64,000 bases of DNA from contig NZ_CP124620.1 of the NCBI RefSeq assembly GCF_030128875.1, forward strand, positions 558,001-622,000, given 5' to 3'. The stretch is from Stenotrophomonas sp. BIO128-Bstrain. GTDB lineage: Bacteria > Pseudomonadota > Gammaproteobacteria > Xanthomonadales > Xanthomonadaceae. Shown here in pieces: positions 52,126-62,828 of this stretch (the stretch's first letter is position 1; each line of letters starts with the position of its first letter). The notes under the pieces were generated by a model that worked only from the letters and a program-made list of their open reading frames with translations, was not told the origin of the DNA and did no database searches. Position numbers and translations under genes: made by a program.

Positions 52126-52218
52126 TCAACGCGGCAACGAGAATTCCACCGACACCCGGCCATCGGCCTCGACGACCGGACCATCGACGATGGCGGTGCG
52201 CCGCAGAGTGCAGTCGGG
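52126..52218 (-). pseudogene. Possible remnant of a lost gene (C-terminal 30 codons)
   Basis: The minus strand has an open frame of 30 codons with a protein-like composition (TLRRTAIVDGPVVEADG, then RVSVEFSLPR) ended by TGA at 52128-52126. It lacks a start codon and is preceded by an in-frame TAG at 52221-52219. It is followed by a terminator-like hairpin. I take it as the end of a decayed gene; the family is not recognised. Chance is possible because the stretch is short and GC-rich. Confidence 0.35.
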
Positions 52219-52233
52219 CTATGACCGCGGACA

Positions 52234-52291
52234 GCATGACGGCGCCCTAAGGCGCCGTCATGCCAGGCAGGAGCGGACCGTGGGTCCGCTC
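52234..52291 (-). terminator. Two tandem hairpins after the SIMPL gene
   Basis: The first has a 13-bp perfect stem (52234-52246 with 52251-52263, loop CTAA), and the second a 9-bp perfect stem (52271-52279 with 52283-52291, loop GTG). Both lie within 70 bp of the SIMPL stop codon. Neither has a clear T-tract. They may terminate transcription or protect the 3' end of the mRNA. Confidence 0.55.
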
Positions 52292-52303
52292 TGCTGCGAC
52301 GTG

Positions 52304-53038
52304 TTACCGGCCCAGATCGAACACCACGTCCAGGTTGACCGACACGGTCGATTCGCCCGGCGACACCGGCGTGGAGACATCGGCCGCCATCGGCGCGGCC
52401 GCCGCACGCATCATCACCGGGCGGAAGTTGCCGCCACCGCTTTCGGAGATGCTCACGATCCGGCGCACGCGCAGGCCCAGCGACTTGGCATATGTTTCGG
52501 CGCGGGCCTGGGCCTTCTTCAGTGCGGCCAGGCGGGCTTCGTCGTAGACCGGCTCGGGCTGGTCGATCTCGAACTGCGGGCCGTTGATCTGGTTGGCGCC
52601 CTGCGCGGCCAGTGCATCAAGCACTTTGCCGAGCCTGGCGATGTCGCGCACCTTCAGGCTGACCGTATTGCTGGCCTGGTAGCCGGTGATCTTCGGCGCC
52701 TCGTTGTCGGCGTAACGGTACTGCGGGCTCAGGTTGACGCCGCTGGTCTGCACATCGCGCTCGGCAATGCCGGCGGCCTTGATCGCGGCAAGCACCTTGG
52801 TCATCTGCTCGGCGTTCTGGCGCATGGCGGTGTTGCCGTCCACGGCCTGGGTGACGACACCGGCCGACAGTGTGGCCACGTCCGGCACGCGCCTGGCCTC
52901 GGCATTGGCCGAAATGTTGAGCAGGGTGCCGTCGGCCGGCACGGCGATGGCGGGCTGGGACTGGGCGTGGGCGGTCATCGAAGCTCCCAGGGCAAGGGAC
53001 AGGGCGAGCAGCAACGGGGACAGGGACGGGCGGCGCAT
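52304..53038 (-). CDS. Exported SIMPL-domain protein (DUF541)
   Basis: A 244-residue exported protein with a signal peptide (AHA, about residue 25) and a SIMPL/DUF541 domain. The family includes BP26/OMP28 of Brucella and YggE of E. coli, which lowers oxidative stress by an unknown route and forms ring channels. The start at 53038 is used because AAGGAG stands 6 nt before it; the ATG at 53044 would sit directly on that site. The C-terminus (STVSVNLDVVFDLGR) is complete. It is the divergent neighbour of maf. Confidence 0.88.
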   Translation of the reverse strand: MRRPSLSPLLLALSLALGASMTAHAQSQPAIAVPADGTLLNISANAEARRVPDVATLSAGVVTQAVDGNTAMRQNAEQMTKVLAAIKAAGIAERDVQTSGVNLSPQYRYADNEAPKITGYQASNTVSLKVRDIARLGKVLDALAAQGANQINGPQFEIDQPEPVYDEARLAALKKAQARAETYAKSLGLRVRRIVSISESGGGNFRPVMMRAAAAPMAADVSTPVSPGESTVSVNLDVVFDLGR

Positions 53039-53168
53039 GTACATCTCCTTGTGAAGACGTTGAGGTTGGTGTCGGGGCGATGAACGCGTCGTGAGGTTTG
53101 ATGGGGTTGATGACGATTGGAGGGTGTTGCTTGCGATTCAGACAGTAGCCTCAGGTTATGCTTCCTCG

Positions 53169-53750
53169 ATGCTTTATCTCGCCTCTCGATCCCCCCGACG
53201 AAACGAACTGCTTGCGCGCCTGGACCGACCGTTCCAGGCGCTCGACCTTCACGTGCCCGAAGTCCGCGCGCCCGCCGAGTCGGCCGCCGATTACGTGCAG
53301 CGGGTCGCCGCCGACAAGGCGCGTGCCGGGCTGGCGCTGGTCGCCCATGACCCGGACGCGGTGGTGCTCGGCTCGGACACCGAGGTGGTGCTGGATGGGC
53401 GCGTGTTCGGCAAACCGGTCGATGCCGACGATGCGCGCGCGATGCTGCGCGCGCTGGCCGGGCGCACCCACCAGGTGATGACCGCCGTGGCGCTGGTCGC
53501 CGCCGGCCGGGAGCAGGGCGTACTGGTGGTCTCGGAGGTGACGTTCGCGGCGATCGACGAGGACCGGATCGCCGCCTACGTGGCCACGGGCGAGCCGATG
53601 GACAAAGCCGGCGCCTATGCGATCCAGGGCGGCGCCGAACGATATATCCGCCACCTGGCGGGAAGCTATTCGGGTGTGATGGGTTTGCCCCTGCAACAGA
53701 CCGAGCAGTTGCTGCAGGCGTTTGAACTGAAGGGAGTCGCCCATGTCTGA
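53169..53750 (+). CDS. maf: Maf-family nucleoside triphosphate pyrophosphatase
   Basis: A 193-residue Maf/YhdE-type enzyme that hydrolyses non-canonical or excess nucleotides (dTTP/UTP for the YhdE branch). Family motifs are LASRSPRR at 5-11, [16 protein letters not shown], and [12 protein letters not shown]. The start MLYLASRSP at 53169 matches family length; an upstream in-frame ATG at 53091 is not used. The stop overlaps the rng start by 8 bp, so the two genes are co-translated. Confidence 0.95.
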   Translation: MLYLASRSPRRNELLARLDRPFQALDLHVPEVRAPAESAADYVQRVAADKARAGLALVAHDPDAVVLGSDTEVVLDGRVFGKPVDADDARAMLRALAGRTHQVMTAVALVAAGREQGVLVVSEVTFAAIDEDRIAAYVATGEPMDKAGAYAIQGGAERYIRHLAGSYSGVMGLPLQQTEQLLQAFELKGVAHV

Positions 53751-55230
53751 AGAAATCCTGGTCAATGTCACCCCGCGGGAAACCCGCGTCGCCGTCATCG
53801 AAAACGGCATGCTGCAGGAGCTGCATATCGAACGCGGCTGGCGCCGTGGCGTCGTCGGCAACATCTACAAAGGCAAGGTCCAGCGGGTGATGCCCGGCAT
53901 GCAGGCGGCGTTCGTGGAGGTCGGGCTGGAGCGCGCCGCGTTCCTGCACGCCAACGACGTGATCCGCCCGGCCCCGGTGGCCAGCGCCGATACCGAAGGC
54001 ACCACCCTGCCGCCGCCGTCCTCGGTGCCGATCGTGGAGCTGCTGCGCGATGGCCAGGACATCGTGGTGCAGGTGGTCAAGGATCCGATCGGGACCAAGG
54101 GGGCCCGGCTGACCACGCAGATCAGCATTCCCTCGCGCTACATGGTGCTGCTGCCGCAGTCCAAGGTGGTGGGCGTGTCGGCCCGGATCGAAGACGAGGC
54201 CGAGCGCGCGCGCCTGAAGACCCTGGTGACCGAACTGTCGGCCCAGCACGGCGGTTATGGCTATATCGTGCGCACCAACGCCGAAGGCCAGCCGGCCGAA
54301 GCGATCGCCGAGGACGTGGCCTACCTGTCGCGGGTCTGGAACGTGGTCGAGCGCCGTGGCCGCGATGCCGCCCCGTGCAGCGTGATCTATGAAGACCTGA
54401 GCCTGCCGCTGCGCTCGGTGCGCGACCTGATCCGCAAGGACGTGGACAAGGTCAAGGTCGACTCCAAGGAGACCTTCAACCAGTTGCAGGCATTCGTGGC
54501 CAAGTACATGCCGGTGCTGGCCGAGAAGCTGGAGCTGTACAGCGGCGATCGCCCGATCTTCGACATGTTCGGGGTCGAGGACGAGATCGGCCGGGCGCTG
54601 GACAAGCAGGTGCCGCTCAAGTCCGGTGGCTATCTGGTGATCGACCAGACCGAGGCGATGACCACGATCGACGTCAACACCGGTTCGTTCCTGGGCCAGC
54701 GCAATCTCGAAGAGACGGTGTTCCGCACCAATCTTGAAGCGGCGCAGGCCGTGGCGCGCCAACTGCGGCTGCGCAACCTGGGCGGCATCATCATCATCGA
54801 CTTCATCGACATGGATGATGCCGAGCATCGCCGTCAGGTGCTGCGCACGCTGGAGAAGGCGCTGGCCCGCGACCATGCCAAGACCACCGTCTACGACTTC
54901 TCGCCGCTGGGCCTGGTCGAGATGACGCGCAAGCGCACCGTGGAAAGCCTGGAGCGACAGCTGTCCGAGCCGTGCCCGGAGTGCAGCGGGCGGGGTTCGA
55001 TCAAGACCGCCGAGACGGTGACCTATGAGATCTTCCGCGAGATCACCCGGGCGGTGCGCCAGTTCGATGCGGCCCGCCTGCTGGTGATTGCCTCCTCGAA
55101 GGTGGTCGCGCGCATCACCGACGAGGAGTCCTCGGCGGTGGCCGAACTGGAGGAGTTCCTGGGCAAGAGCATCCGCTTCCAGGCGGACGAGCAGTACCTG
55201 CAGGAGCAGTTCGATGTCGTGCTGCTCTGA
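53743..55230 (+). CDS. rng: Ribonuclease G
   Basis: A 495-residue RNase G (CafA), an endoribonuclease for 16S rRNA 5' maturation and mRNA decay. An S1 domain is near the N-terminus ([33 protein letters not shown]), followed by the RNase E/G catalytic core with the acidic pair in [11 protein letters not shown] and FIDMDDAEH. The zinc motif CPECSGRG is intact. The long C-terminal scaffold of RNase E is absent, as expected for RNase G. It overlaps maf by 8 bp and is followed by yhdP. Confidence 0.97.
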   Translation: MSEEILVNVTPRETRVAVIENGMLQELHIERGWRRGVVGNIYKGKVQRVMPGMQAAFVEVGLERAAFLHANDVIRPAPVASADTEGTTLPPPSSVPIVELLRDGQDIVVQVVKDPIGTKGARLTTQISIPSRYMVLLPQSKVVGVSARIEDEAERARLKTLVTELSAQHGGYGYIVRTNAEGQPAEAIAEDVAYLSRVWNVVERRGRDAAPCSVIYEDLSLPLRSVRDLIRKDVDKVKVDSKETFNQLQAFVAKYMPVLAEKLELYSGDRPIFDMFGVEDEIGRALDKQVPLKSGGYLVIDQTEAMTTIDVNTGSFLGQRNLEETVFRTNLEAAQAVARQLRLRNLGGIIIIDFIDMDDAEHRRQVLRTLEKALARDHAKTTVYDFSPLGLVEMTRKRTVESLERQLSEPCPECSGRGSIKTAETVTYEIFREITRAVRQFDAARLLVIASSKVVARITDEESSAVAELEEFLGKSIRFQADEQYLQEQFDVVLL

Positions 55231-55260
55231 CCGCGGCCGGTCCGGCGTTCCCAGGTTCCG

Positions 55261-58200
55261 ATGAGCACACCGCTGCGCCTGCGCCTGCGCCGGATCCGCC
55301 GCCATGCCGTGTATGCGGTGGCGGTCCTGCTCGTGGGCGTGGCCCTGCTGGTCGGCACCGCCAGCCAGCTGCTGCCGCTGGCCGAGCGACATCCGGACAG
55401 GGTGGCGGCATGGCTGAGCGCGCGTGCCGGCCAGCCGGTGCGTTTCGATGCGCTGGATACCGCCTGGACCCGGCGTGGGCCGCTGCTGCAGCTCAAAGGG
55501 CTGCGGATCGGTGAAGGGCAGGGCCTGCGCATCGGCGAGGCCGAGGTGCTGGTGTCAATGTATGCCGGGCTGCTGCCGGGTCACTCGCTGACCGAGCTGC
55601 GCCTGCGTGGCTTGGCGCTGGTGCTGCAGCGCGCCGATGACGGCCGCTGGTCGGTGCAGGGGCTGCCGCAGTCGGCTGCGGGTGATCCGCTGGAAACGCT
55701 GCGCCGCTTGGGCGAGCTGCAGGTGATCGGCGGGCGGCTGCGGGTCGATGCGCCCTCGCTGGGCGTGAACGCCTCGCTGCCGCGGATCGACCTTCGCCTG
55801 CGCGTCAACGGCCAGCGCCTTCGCGTGGGCGCCCGTGCCTGGGCCGATCCCGCCACCCAGCCGCTTACAGCGGTGCTGGAGTTCGAGCGCAAGCGCGGCG
55901 ATGGGCAGGCGTGGCTGTCGGCCGATCCGGCCGATTTCCGTGCGTGGTCCTCGCTGCTGCAGTTCGGCGGCATCGGTCTGCAGCAGGGCACCGGTGAATT
56001 CAATGCATGGGTGGATCTGCGCGATCACCGGGTGGTGATGGTCACCACGGATGCGGACCTGCAGAACGTGCAGGTCCGCGGCGTGAAGCTTGCAGACGGC
56101 ACCCACCCGCAGCTGGCGCTGGACACGCTGGAGCTGCGCGCGCGCTGGCGCTGGGTGCACGGTGGCTGGCGCGCCGATGCGCCGCGCCTGCGGATCGGCA
56201 TGGAAGGCAGCACCCAGCAACTGGATGGGCTGTTGCTGGCCGGCGGGCAGCATTTCGCGCTGGCCGGCGACAACATCGATGCCACCGCGCTGTTGCGCGG
56301 CCTGGCGCTGACCGACAGGATCGACCCCGGCCTGCGCGAGTGGCTGCATGACGCCGCGCCGCAGGTCCGGATGACCCGCGTGCGGGTGGCGGGCGAACAA
56401 GGCGGCCCGCTGTCGGTCGAAGGCGACCTGGAAGACATCCGTTTTGCCGCGGTCGGGCATTCGCCAGGGCTCAGCGGCGTGGGCGGCCGTTTCGATGGCG
56501 ACGCCGATGGCTTCACCCTGGAGCTGCAGCCGCAGCGGGTCATGCAGTTTGATTGGCCCAGCGGCTTCGGCGAGCGCCACGACGTGCGCCTGGCTGGCCG
56601 CCTGGTCGGCTGGCGCGATGAAGCCGGTGGCTGGCGCATCGGCACCCCGGCCCTGCGCGTGCAGGGCACCGATTACGCGGCCGATGTACGCGGCGGTATC
56701 TGGTTCCAGAACAACGGCACGCGCCCGTGGCTGGAGCTGGCGGCCAAGATCGACGATGTACCGATGACCGCCGCCAAACGCTTCTGGATCCATTCCAAGA
56801 TGAGCAAGGCCGCCACCGATTGGCTGGACGCCGCGCTGGTCTCCGGGCAGGTGCGCGGCGGCGTGGGCCTGGTGACCGGTGATCTGGAAGACTGGCCCTT
56901 CGACAAGAACAATGGCCGCTTCGAAGCGACCGGACATATCGACGCTGGCAGCATCCGTTTCCAGCACGACTGGCCGGCGATGAACAAGGTCGATGCGGAC
57001 ATCGCCTTCGTTGGGCCGGGCTTCGAACTGCATGGCAAGGGCGACCTGGCGGGTGTGGCGGTGGACCACTTCGACGCCGGCATCCCGGATTTCGGCGTGA
57101 CCGATCTGTACGTCAAGGCGACCAGCCGCAGCGATGCCGGTGCACTGCTGGCCATGCTCAAGCAGAGCCCCCTGCAGGCCACCTACGGCGAGACCCTGGA
57201 CAACCTGACCGCGAAGGGACCGGCTGCGGTCACCTTCGATCTGCTGCAGCCGCTGCACCACGACGAAGGGGGAGGTCACCTGCAGGGCACGGTCGATCTC
57301 AACGGTGCGACGCTCACCGAGAAGCGTTTCGACCTGGTCTTCGAGAACATGCGCGGCCAGGCCCGTTACGGTCATGGCGGCTTCGATGCGGAACAGCTTG
57401 CCGTGCGGCATCAAGGCCAGGACGGGCTGCTCAGCCTGCGCGCCGGCGAGTTCGTGCGCGACCCGCAGCAGGCCTTTGAATCCGAGTTGACCGCTTCGCT
57501 GGCCGCGGGTGCGCTGCTGGACCGCGCGCCGGAATTGAACTGGCTCAAGCCCTATATCCAAGGCACCTCGCGCTGGACCATCGGGGTGACCCTGCCCAAG
57601 GTCGCCGCCGGCAGCAAGGTCGAGCCGCCGACCGTGCTCAAGCTGCATTCGGACCTGGTCGGGACCACGCTGGAGCTGCCCGCGCCGCTGGACAAACCGG
57701 CCGCCACGCCGCTGGCCACGGCCGTGACCGCGCAGCTGCCGATGGGCAGTGGCCGCGTGGACGTGGCGTTCGGCCAGCGTTTGGCGCTGGCTGCCCGTAC
57801 CCATGACAACCAGACCGGCGTACAGGTCACGCTCGGCAGTGACCATGTGGATCGGGATCCCCCCGCCAGTGGGCTGGTGGTCAACGGCCGCAGCGGCTCA
57901 TTGGATGCGCTGGAATGGATCGGCCTGGCCCGTTCGCCCGAGGGGGGCGATGACAAGGACCCGATGCCGCTGCGCCATGTGGATGTGCAGGTCGGCCAGC
58001 TGTTGCTGGCCGGTGGGGTGTTCGAGCAGACCCGGCTGCAGCTGCGCCCGACCGGCAACAGCGTGGACGTGCGCCTGGATGGCCCCTCGCTGGCGGGCAG
58101 CCTGAGCGTGCCAAATGCCGATGGCGGCACCATCGTCGGCGAGCTCAGCCGCGTCCACTGGCAATCGCTACCCACGCCGGTCAAGGCGCCCAGTGATGGC

Positions 58201-59121
58201 GCCCCGATCCTGCTGCCGCCGGACGTGGCGTTGCCTGCACGGGTCCAGGCCAGTGCCAATGACACCAACCCGGCCAAGGTGCCGCCGCTGTCGCTGGATA
58301 TCGAGGACCTGCAGTTCGGCAAGGCCAGGCTCGGCCAGGCGGTGCTGCGCACCCGCCCGATGGCCAACGGCCTGAGCGTGGACCAGCTGCAGTTCCGCGC
58401 GCCCAAGCAGGAGATCGACGTCAATGGCCGCTGGATGGGCATGGGCGCGGCTGCGCGCAGCCAGTTCAACGTGCAGGTCAGGAGTGAGGACCTGGGCGGG
58501 CTGATGCAGAACCTGGATTACGGCGGCCAGCTGCGTGGCGGGCAGGGCCAGTTGAGCATGACTGCCGGGTGGCAGGGGGGGCCGTCGGATTTCCAGCTGG
58601 GCGCGCTGCAGGGGCAGCTCGACGTGCATGCCCGCAACGGCCAGCTGCTGGAGCTGGAGCCGGGCGCCGGTCGCGTGCTCGGGCTGCTGAGCGTGGCCCA
58701 GCTGCCGCGCCGGTTGATGTTCGATTTCCGCGATTTCTTCTCCAAGGGCTTCGCCTTCAACCAGGTCGAAGGCAGCGTGGCCTTCGGCGACGGCATGGCC
58801 ACCACCGACAAGGTGCTGATCGAAGGCCCGGCGGCGAACATCACCATCCGCGGCCAGACCGATCTGCGCCAGCAGCGCTTTGACCAGACGATCGACGTCA
58901 ATCCGCGCGCGGGCAACCTGCTGACCGTCGTTGGCGCCGTGGCCGGCGGCCCGGTGGGCGCCGCGGTGGGCGCGGCGGCCAACGCGGTGCTGTCCAAGCC
59001 GCTGGGCGAGATCGGCGCCAAGACCTACCGCGTGACCGGCCCCTGGGCCGAACCCAAGGTCGAGGTGATCGACCGCGACACCGCGCCCAGGCCGGCGCCG
59101 GCCGCACCCCCGGCGCGCTGA
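55261..59121 (+). CDS. yhdP: YhdP-family AsmA-like envelope protein
   Basis: A 1286-residue protein of the YhdP/DUF3971 family, an AsmA-like bridge that moves phospholipids between the inner and outer membranes. One N-terminal membrane helix (about 15-37) anchors it; the remainder is repetitive beta-sheet with an AsmA-type C-terminal part (GRVLGLLSVAQLPRRLMFDFRDFFSKGFAFNQ). It ends in a Pro/Ala tail. The length is family-normal. It starts with ATG 31 bp after the rng stop. The maf-rng-yhdP-tldD order is conserved in gamma-proteobacteria. Confidence 0.93.
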   Translation: MSTPLRLRLRRIRRHAVYAVAVLLVGVALLVGTASQLLPLAERHPDRVAAWLSARAGQPVRFDALDTAWTRRGPLLQLKGLRIGEGQGLRIGEAEVLVSMYAGLLPGHSLTELRLRGLALVLQRADDGRWSVQGLPQSAAGDPLETLRRLGELQVIGGRLRVDAPSLGVNASLPRIDLRLRVNGQRLRVGARAWADPATQPLTAVLEFERKRGDGQAWLSADPADFRAWSSLLQFGGIGLQQGTGEFNAWVDLRDHRVVMVTTDADLQNVQVRGVKLADGTHPQLALDTLELRARWRWVHGGWRADAPRLRIGMEGSTQQLDGLLLAGGQHFALAGDNIDATALLRGLALTDRIDPGLREWLHDAAPQVRMTRVRVAGEQGGPLSVEGDLEDIRFAAVGHSPGLSGVGGRFDGDADGFTLELQPQRVMQFDWPSGFGERHDVRLAGRLVGWRDEAGGWRIGTPALRVQGTDYAADVRGGIWFQNNGTRPWLELAAKIDDVPMTAAKRFWIHSKMSKAATDWLDAALVSGQVRGGVGLVTGDLEDWPFDKNNGRFEATGHIDAGSIRFQHDWPAMNKVDADIAFVGPGFELHGKGDLAGVAVDHFDAGIPDFGVTDLYVKATSRSDAGALLAMLKQSPLQATYGETLDNLTAKGPAAVTFDLLQPLHHDEGGGHLQGTVDLNGATLTEKRFDLVFENMRGQARYGHGGFDAEQLAVRHQGQDGLLSLRAGEFVRDPQQAFESELTASLAAGALLDRAPELNWLKPYIQGTSRWTIGVTLPKVAAGSKVEPPTVLKLHSDLVGTTLELPAPLDKPAATPLATAVTAQLPMGSGRVDVAFGQRLALAARTHDNQTGVQVTLGSDHVDRDPPASGLVVNGRSGSLDALEWIGLARSPEGGDDKDPMPLRHVDVQVGQLLLAGGVFEQTRLQLRPTGNSVDVRLDGPSLAGSLSVPNADGGTIVGELSRVHWQSLPTPVKAPSDGAPILLPPDVALPARVQASANDTNPAKVPPLSLDIEDLQFGKARLGQAVLRTRPMANGLSVDQLQFRAPKQEIDVNGRWMGMGAAARSQFNVQVRSEDLGGLMQNLDYGGQLRGGQGQLSMTAGWQGGPSDFQLGALQGQLDVHARNGQLLELEPGAGRVLGLLSVAQLPRRLMFDFRDFFSKGFAFNQVEGSVAFGDGMATTDKVLIEGPAANITIRGQTDLRQQRFDQTIDVNPRAGNLLTVVGAVAGGPVGAAVGAAANAVLSKPLGEIGAKTYRVTGPWAEPKVEVIDRDTAPRPAPAAPPAR

Positions 59122-59175
59122 CCCCTTTCCCGCGCCCGGGTTGCGATTGCGCCCGGCGCCCATAGATCAAAGAGC

Positions 59176-60621
59176 ATGAACAACAACGCACTTTCGCTGG
59201 CCACCGACCGTCTGCTGCTGCCCGCCGGGCTGGATGCGGGCGGTCTGGAACGCACGTTCGGTACCCTGTTGGGGCCGGGCATCGATTTCGGGGATCTCTA
59301 TTTCCAGCACGCGCGCCGCGAGAGCTGGAGCGTGGAGGATGGCATCGTCAAGGACGGTGCGCATTCGATCGAACAGGGCGTGGGCGTGCGCGCCATCGCC
59401 GGTGAAAAGACCGGTTTCGCCTATTCCGATGACATCCACAGCGATGCGCTGCTGGCCGCCGCCCAGTCGGCCCGCGCGATTTCGCGCGAGGGCGGGGCGC
59501 AGTCGGCCCGCTCGCTGGTGCGTGGCAGCGGCCGCGCGCTGTACCCGGCGCTGGACCCCATCGATGACATGGGCAACGAGGCCAAGGTCGAGATGCTCAA
59601 GCGCCTGGACCGCTACCTGCGCGCCGCCGACCCGCGCGTGCAGCAGGTGATGGTCAGCCTCTCCGGGGGTGTGGACACGGTGCTGATCGCACGCAGCGAT
59701 GGCGTGCTTGCCGCCGACATCCGCCCGCTGGTGCGGTTGAACGTGCAGGTGATCGTCGAGCAGCACGGCCGTCGCGAATCCGGTTACTCCGGCGGCGGCG
59801 GCCGCTACAGCTATGAAGAGCTGTTCGCCGAGGGGCGCCCAGAGGGCTTCGCCCGCGAGGCGCTGCGCCAGGCACTGGTGAACCTGGAGGCGATCCCGGC
59901 CCCGGCCGGCGTGATGACCGTGGTGCTCGGCCCGGGCTGGCCCGGCGTGCTGCTGCACGAAGCGGTCGGCCACGGCCTGGAAGGCGACTTTAACCGCAAG
60001 GGCACCAGCGTCTACGCCGGCCGGATCGGCGAGCGCGTGGCCGCGCCGGGCGTGACCATCGTCGACGACGGCACCCTGGACGGGCGCCGCGGCTCGTTGA
60101 ACATCGATGACGAAGGCCACCCGACCCAGTGCACCACGCTGATCGAAGACGGCATCCTGGTCGGCTACATGCAGGACTCGCTCAACGCGCGCCTGATGGG
60201 CGTGGCGCCGACCGGCAACGGCCGCCGTGAGTCGTTCGCGCACATGACCATGCCGCGCATGACCAACACCTACATGCGCGCCGGCCAGCACGATCCGGAA
60301 GAGATGATCCGCTCGGTCAAGCGTGGCCTGTACGCGGTCAACTTCGGTGGCGGCCAGGTCGACATCACCAGCGGCAAGTACGTGTTCTCGGCTACCGAGG
60401 CCTACCTGATCGAAGACGGAAAAATCACCGCGCCGGTGAAGGGCGCGACCCTGATCGGCAATGGCCCGGAAACCATGCAGAAAGTGCGCATGATCGGCAA
60501 CGATCTGGCCCTGGACGAAGGCGTGGGCATCTGCGGCAAGGATGGCCAGAGCGTGCCGGTCGGCGTGGGCCAGCCGTCCCTGCTGATCGATGGCATCACC
60601 GTGGGCGGCACCCAGGCCTGA
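59176..60621 (+). CDS. tldD: Metalloprotease TldD
   Basis: A 481-residue TldD subunit of the TldD/TldE (PmbA) protease that trims peptides such as microcin B17 precursor. The zinc motif [12 protein letters not shown] is at about residue 261-272, with a further Cys/His in the last third. It forms a heterodimer with PmbA, encoded at 61383 on the same strand, with darP on the opposite strand between them. The start at 59176 ([15 protein letters not shown]) is family-typical. Confidence 0.95.
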   Translation: MNNNALSLATDRLLLPAGLDAGGLERTFGTLLGPGIDFGDLYFQHARRESWSVEDGIVKDGAHSIEQGVGVRAIAGEKTGFAYSDDIHSDALLAAAQSARAISREGGAQSARSLVRGSGRALYPALDPIDDMGNEAKVEMLKRLDRYLRAADPRVQQVMVSLSGGVDTVLIARSDGVLAADIRPLVRLNVQVIVEQHGRRESGYSGGGGRYSYEELFAEGRPEGFAREALRQALVNLEAIPAPAGVMTVVLGPGWPGVLLHEAVGHGLEGDFNRKGTSVYAGRIGERVAAPGVTIVDDGTLDGRRGSLNIDDEGHPTQCTTLIEDGILVGYMQDSLNARLMGVAPTGNGRRESFAHMTMPRMTNTYMRAGQHDPEEMIRSVKRGLYAVNFGGGQVDITSGKYVFSATEAYLIEDGKITAPVKGATLIGNGPETMQKVRMIGNDLALDEGVGICGKDGQSVPVGVGQPSLLIDGITVGGTQA

Positions 60622-60699
60622 GCCGGGATGCGTGCCCTCGTGCTGCCCGACGACGCGGCCGCCAGCCTGGTGCTGGCGGTGCCGCGTGAGCGCCGAGGC

Positions 60700-61314
60700 T
60701 CAGTCCTCGGCGTTCTCGTCGCCGTCGGTATCGGTATCGACCGCGTCGTCCAGGTCATCGTCGGACGAGGCGTTCACGCCCTCCAGGCCGAGCGCGGCCG
60801 GCAGCAGCAGCGTACGCAGCACCTGGAAGATCTCCCGGTAGGCGCGCGGCGGCTTGTTCTTGGCCTTCTCGGCCTGGGCGTTGCGCACCAGCGTGCGCAG
60901 CTCCTGGCGGTCGGCATGCGGGTACTCGTCCAGCAGCGCACCCAGCGCCTTGTCGCCGTCCTTGAGCAGGCGCTCGCGCCAGTCTTCAACGCGGTGCATG
61001 GTGGCCACTTCACGGCGCGAGGTCTCGCTGTTGGCATCCAGCGCGTTGCGGATCGCATCCAGCACGGCGTCGTCTTCGCGGCGCATGTGCTTGGCCAGGA
61101 ACGCCAGCTGGCGCTTGTGGGCGATATGAGCGGTGATGCGCTTGGCCTCGGCGATGTGCGGCAGCAGGTCTTCGGGCACCGGCAGGCGCGCCAGCTGGGC
61201 CGGGGTCAGCGAGACCAGCTTCTCGCCCAGGGCCAGCACGTCCAGCGCAGCCCGGCGGTTCTGGCTGCGGCTGATATCAAGGAATTCACCGGTTTCTTCG
61301 TCGCGTCCGCGCAT
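60700..61314 (-). CDS. darP: Ribosome-associated protein DarP (YjgA)
   Basis: A 204-residue YjgA/DarP-type protein that assists 50S ribosomal subunit assembly. The family core includes [21 protein letters not shown] and the [12 protein letters not shown] helix, with a strongly acidic C-terminus ([22 protein letters not shown]). The start at 61314 ([11 protein letters not shown]) lies 68 bp from the divergent pmbA start. An upstream frame reaching 61383 would overlap pmbA and is not family-like. Confidence 0.9.
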   Translation of the reverse strand: MRGRDEETGEFLDISRSQNRRAALDVLALGEKLVSLTPAQLARLPVPEDLLPHIAEAKRITAHIAHKRQLAFLAKHMRREDDAVLDAIRNALDANSETSRREVATMHRVEDWRERLLKDGDKALGALLDEYPHADRQELRTLVRNAQAEKAKNKPPRAYREIFQVLRTLLLPAALGLEGVNASSDDDLDDAVDTDTDGDENAED

Positions 61315-61382
61315 CTTCTTATTTCCACATCCGTAAACTGTGCCGGCGTCGCGCCGGGCACTCACCTGTACAGGATAAAGCA

Positions 61383-62750
61383 TTGAACGTGATCTCCCCT
61401 GAAGTCTCCCCGGCCGACGACAGCCTGCAGCGCCTGGAGCAGCTGGCCGACATCTCCCAGCGCCTGCTGGAGCGGGCCAAGGCCCTGGGCGCCACCCAGG
61501 CCGAGGTCAGCTGCAGCGATGAGCGCGGGCTGGATGTGAACGTGCGCCTGGGCGAGGTCGAAACGGTCGAGTCCACCCGTGACCGCGGCATCGCCGTGAC
61601 CGTCTACTTCGGCCAGCGCAAGGGCAGTGCCAGCACCGCCGACCTGCGCGAGAGCAGCCTGGAGTCGACCGTGGCCCAGGCCTGCGCGATCGCCCGTCAC
61701 ACCGAGGACGACGAAGCCGCCGGGCTGGCCGAGGCGGCGCTGATGGCCCGCGAGTTCCCGGATCTGGACGGCTGGCACCCCTGGGAGCTCAGCGCCGATG
61801 CGGCGCTGGACCTGGCGCTGGCCTGCGAAGCGGCCGGCCGTGAGGCCGACACCCGCATCAGCAATTCCGACGGTGCCTCCGCCGCGACCGCGCAGAGCCT
61901 GTCGGTGTATGCCAACTCGCATGGCTTCATCGGCCGCGAGCGCAGCAGCCACCACTCGATCGGCTGCGCGCTGATCGCGGGCCAGGGCGATGGCATGCAG
62001 CGCGATGGCTGGTACAGCAGCGCCCTGGCCCGGGAAGACCTGGATGATGCCGCCTCGATCGGCCGCCGCGCCGCCGAACGCACCGTCGCCCGCCTGGAGC
62101 CGCGCTCGATGACCACCGCGCAGATGCCGGTGCTGTATTCGCCGGAGGTGGCCCGCTCGCTCATCGGGCATCTGCTCGGCGCCGTCTCCGGCGGGGCGCT
62201 GTACCGCCGCGCCAGCTTCCTGCTCGACAGCGTTGGCACCCGGCTGTTCCCGGCGTGGTTCGGCATTGAAGAACTGCCGCTGCTGCGCCGCGGGCTGCGT
62301 TCGGCCGCCTTCGACGGCGATGGCGTGGCCACGCGCAATTCGGCGCTGATCCGCGATGGCGTGCTGGAGCGTTACATCCTGGGCAGCTATTCGGCGCGCA
62401 AGCTGGGCCTGCCGACCACCGCCAACGCCGGTGGCGTGCACAACCTCAAGGTCACCGCCAACGCGGACGATCTGGTCTCGATCGCCCGGCAGATGGGCAA
62501 TGGCCTGCTGGTCACCGAACTGATGGGGCAGGGCGTCAACAGCGTGACCGGTGATTACTCGCGCGGCGCCGGCGGGTTCCGCGTGGAGAACGGCGAGATC
62601 AGCTACCCGGTGGACGGCATTACCATCGCCGGCAACCTCAAAGAGATGTTCGCCAGCATCGAAGCGGTGGGTGCCGACATCGACACCCGCTCGCACGTGC
62701 ACACCGGTTCGATCCTTGTAGGACGAATGACCGTTGCGGGTAACGATTGA
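61383..62750 (+). CDS. pmbA: Metalloprotease PmbA (TldE)
   Basis: A 455-residue PmbA/TldE subunit, the partner of TldD. It lacks the zinc site of TldD, as expected, and supports its fold ([24 protein letters not shown]). The start is a TTG at 61383, with AGGA about 8 nt upstream. The C-terminus is complete ([21 protein letters not shown]). It is separated from tldD by darP on the other strand. Confidence 0.93.
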   Translation: MNVISPEVSPADDSLQRLEQLADISQRLLERAKALGATQAEVSCSDERGLDVNVRLGEVETVESTRDRGIAVTVYFGQRKGSASTADLRESSLESTVAQACAIARHTEDDEAAGLAEAALMAREFPDLDGWHPWELSADAALDLALACEAAGREADTRISNSDGASAATAQSLSVYANSHGFIGRERSSHHSIGCALIAGQGDGMQRDGWYSSALAREDLDDAASIGRRAAERTVARLEPRSMTTAQMPVLYSPEVARSLIGHLLGAVSGGALYRRASFLLDSVGTRLFPAWFGIEELPLLRRGLRSAAFDGDGVATRNSALIRDGVLERYILGSYSARKLGLPTTANAGGVHNLKVTANADDLVSIARQMGNGLLVTELMGQGVNSVTGDYSRGAGGFRVENGEISYPVDGITIAGNLKEMFASIEAVGADIDTRSHVHTGSILVGRMTVAGND

Positions 62751-62828
62751 CGTATTCTATTGGGGCTGCCCTGGCAGGCGGGGAGCCTGCCGCGTGCAAT
62801 ACCCATTACCTCGAACAAGGAGTTTCAC

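Larger units (their letters stand above)
51946..52303. other. 358-bp space with the receptor leader, a coding remnant and several hairpins
   Basis: This stretch has no complete gene. From left to right it holds the receptor promoter/leader with its inverted repeat (51966-52023), a terminator-like stem (52094-52103 with 52109-52118), a short reading frame that resembles the C-terminus of a lost protein (52126-52218), and two strong hairpins at 52234-52263 and 52271-52291 that lie after the SIMPL gene. Confidence 0.6.
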
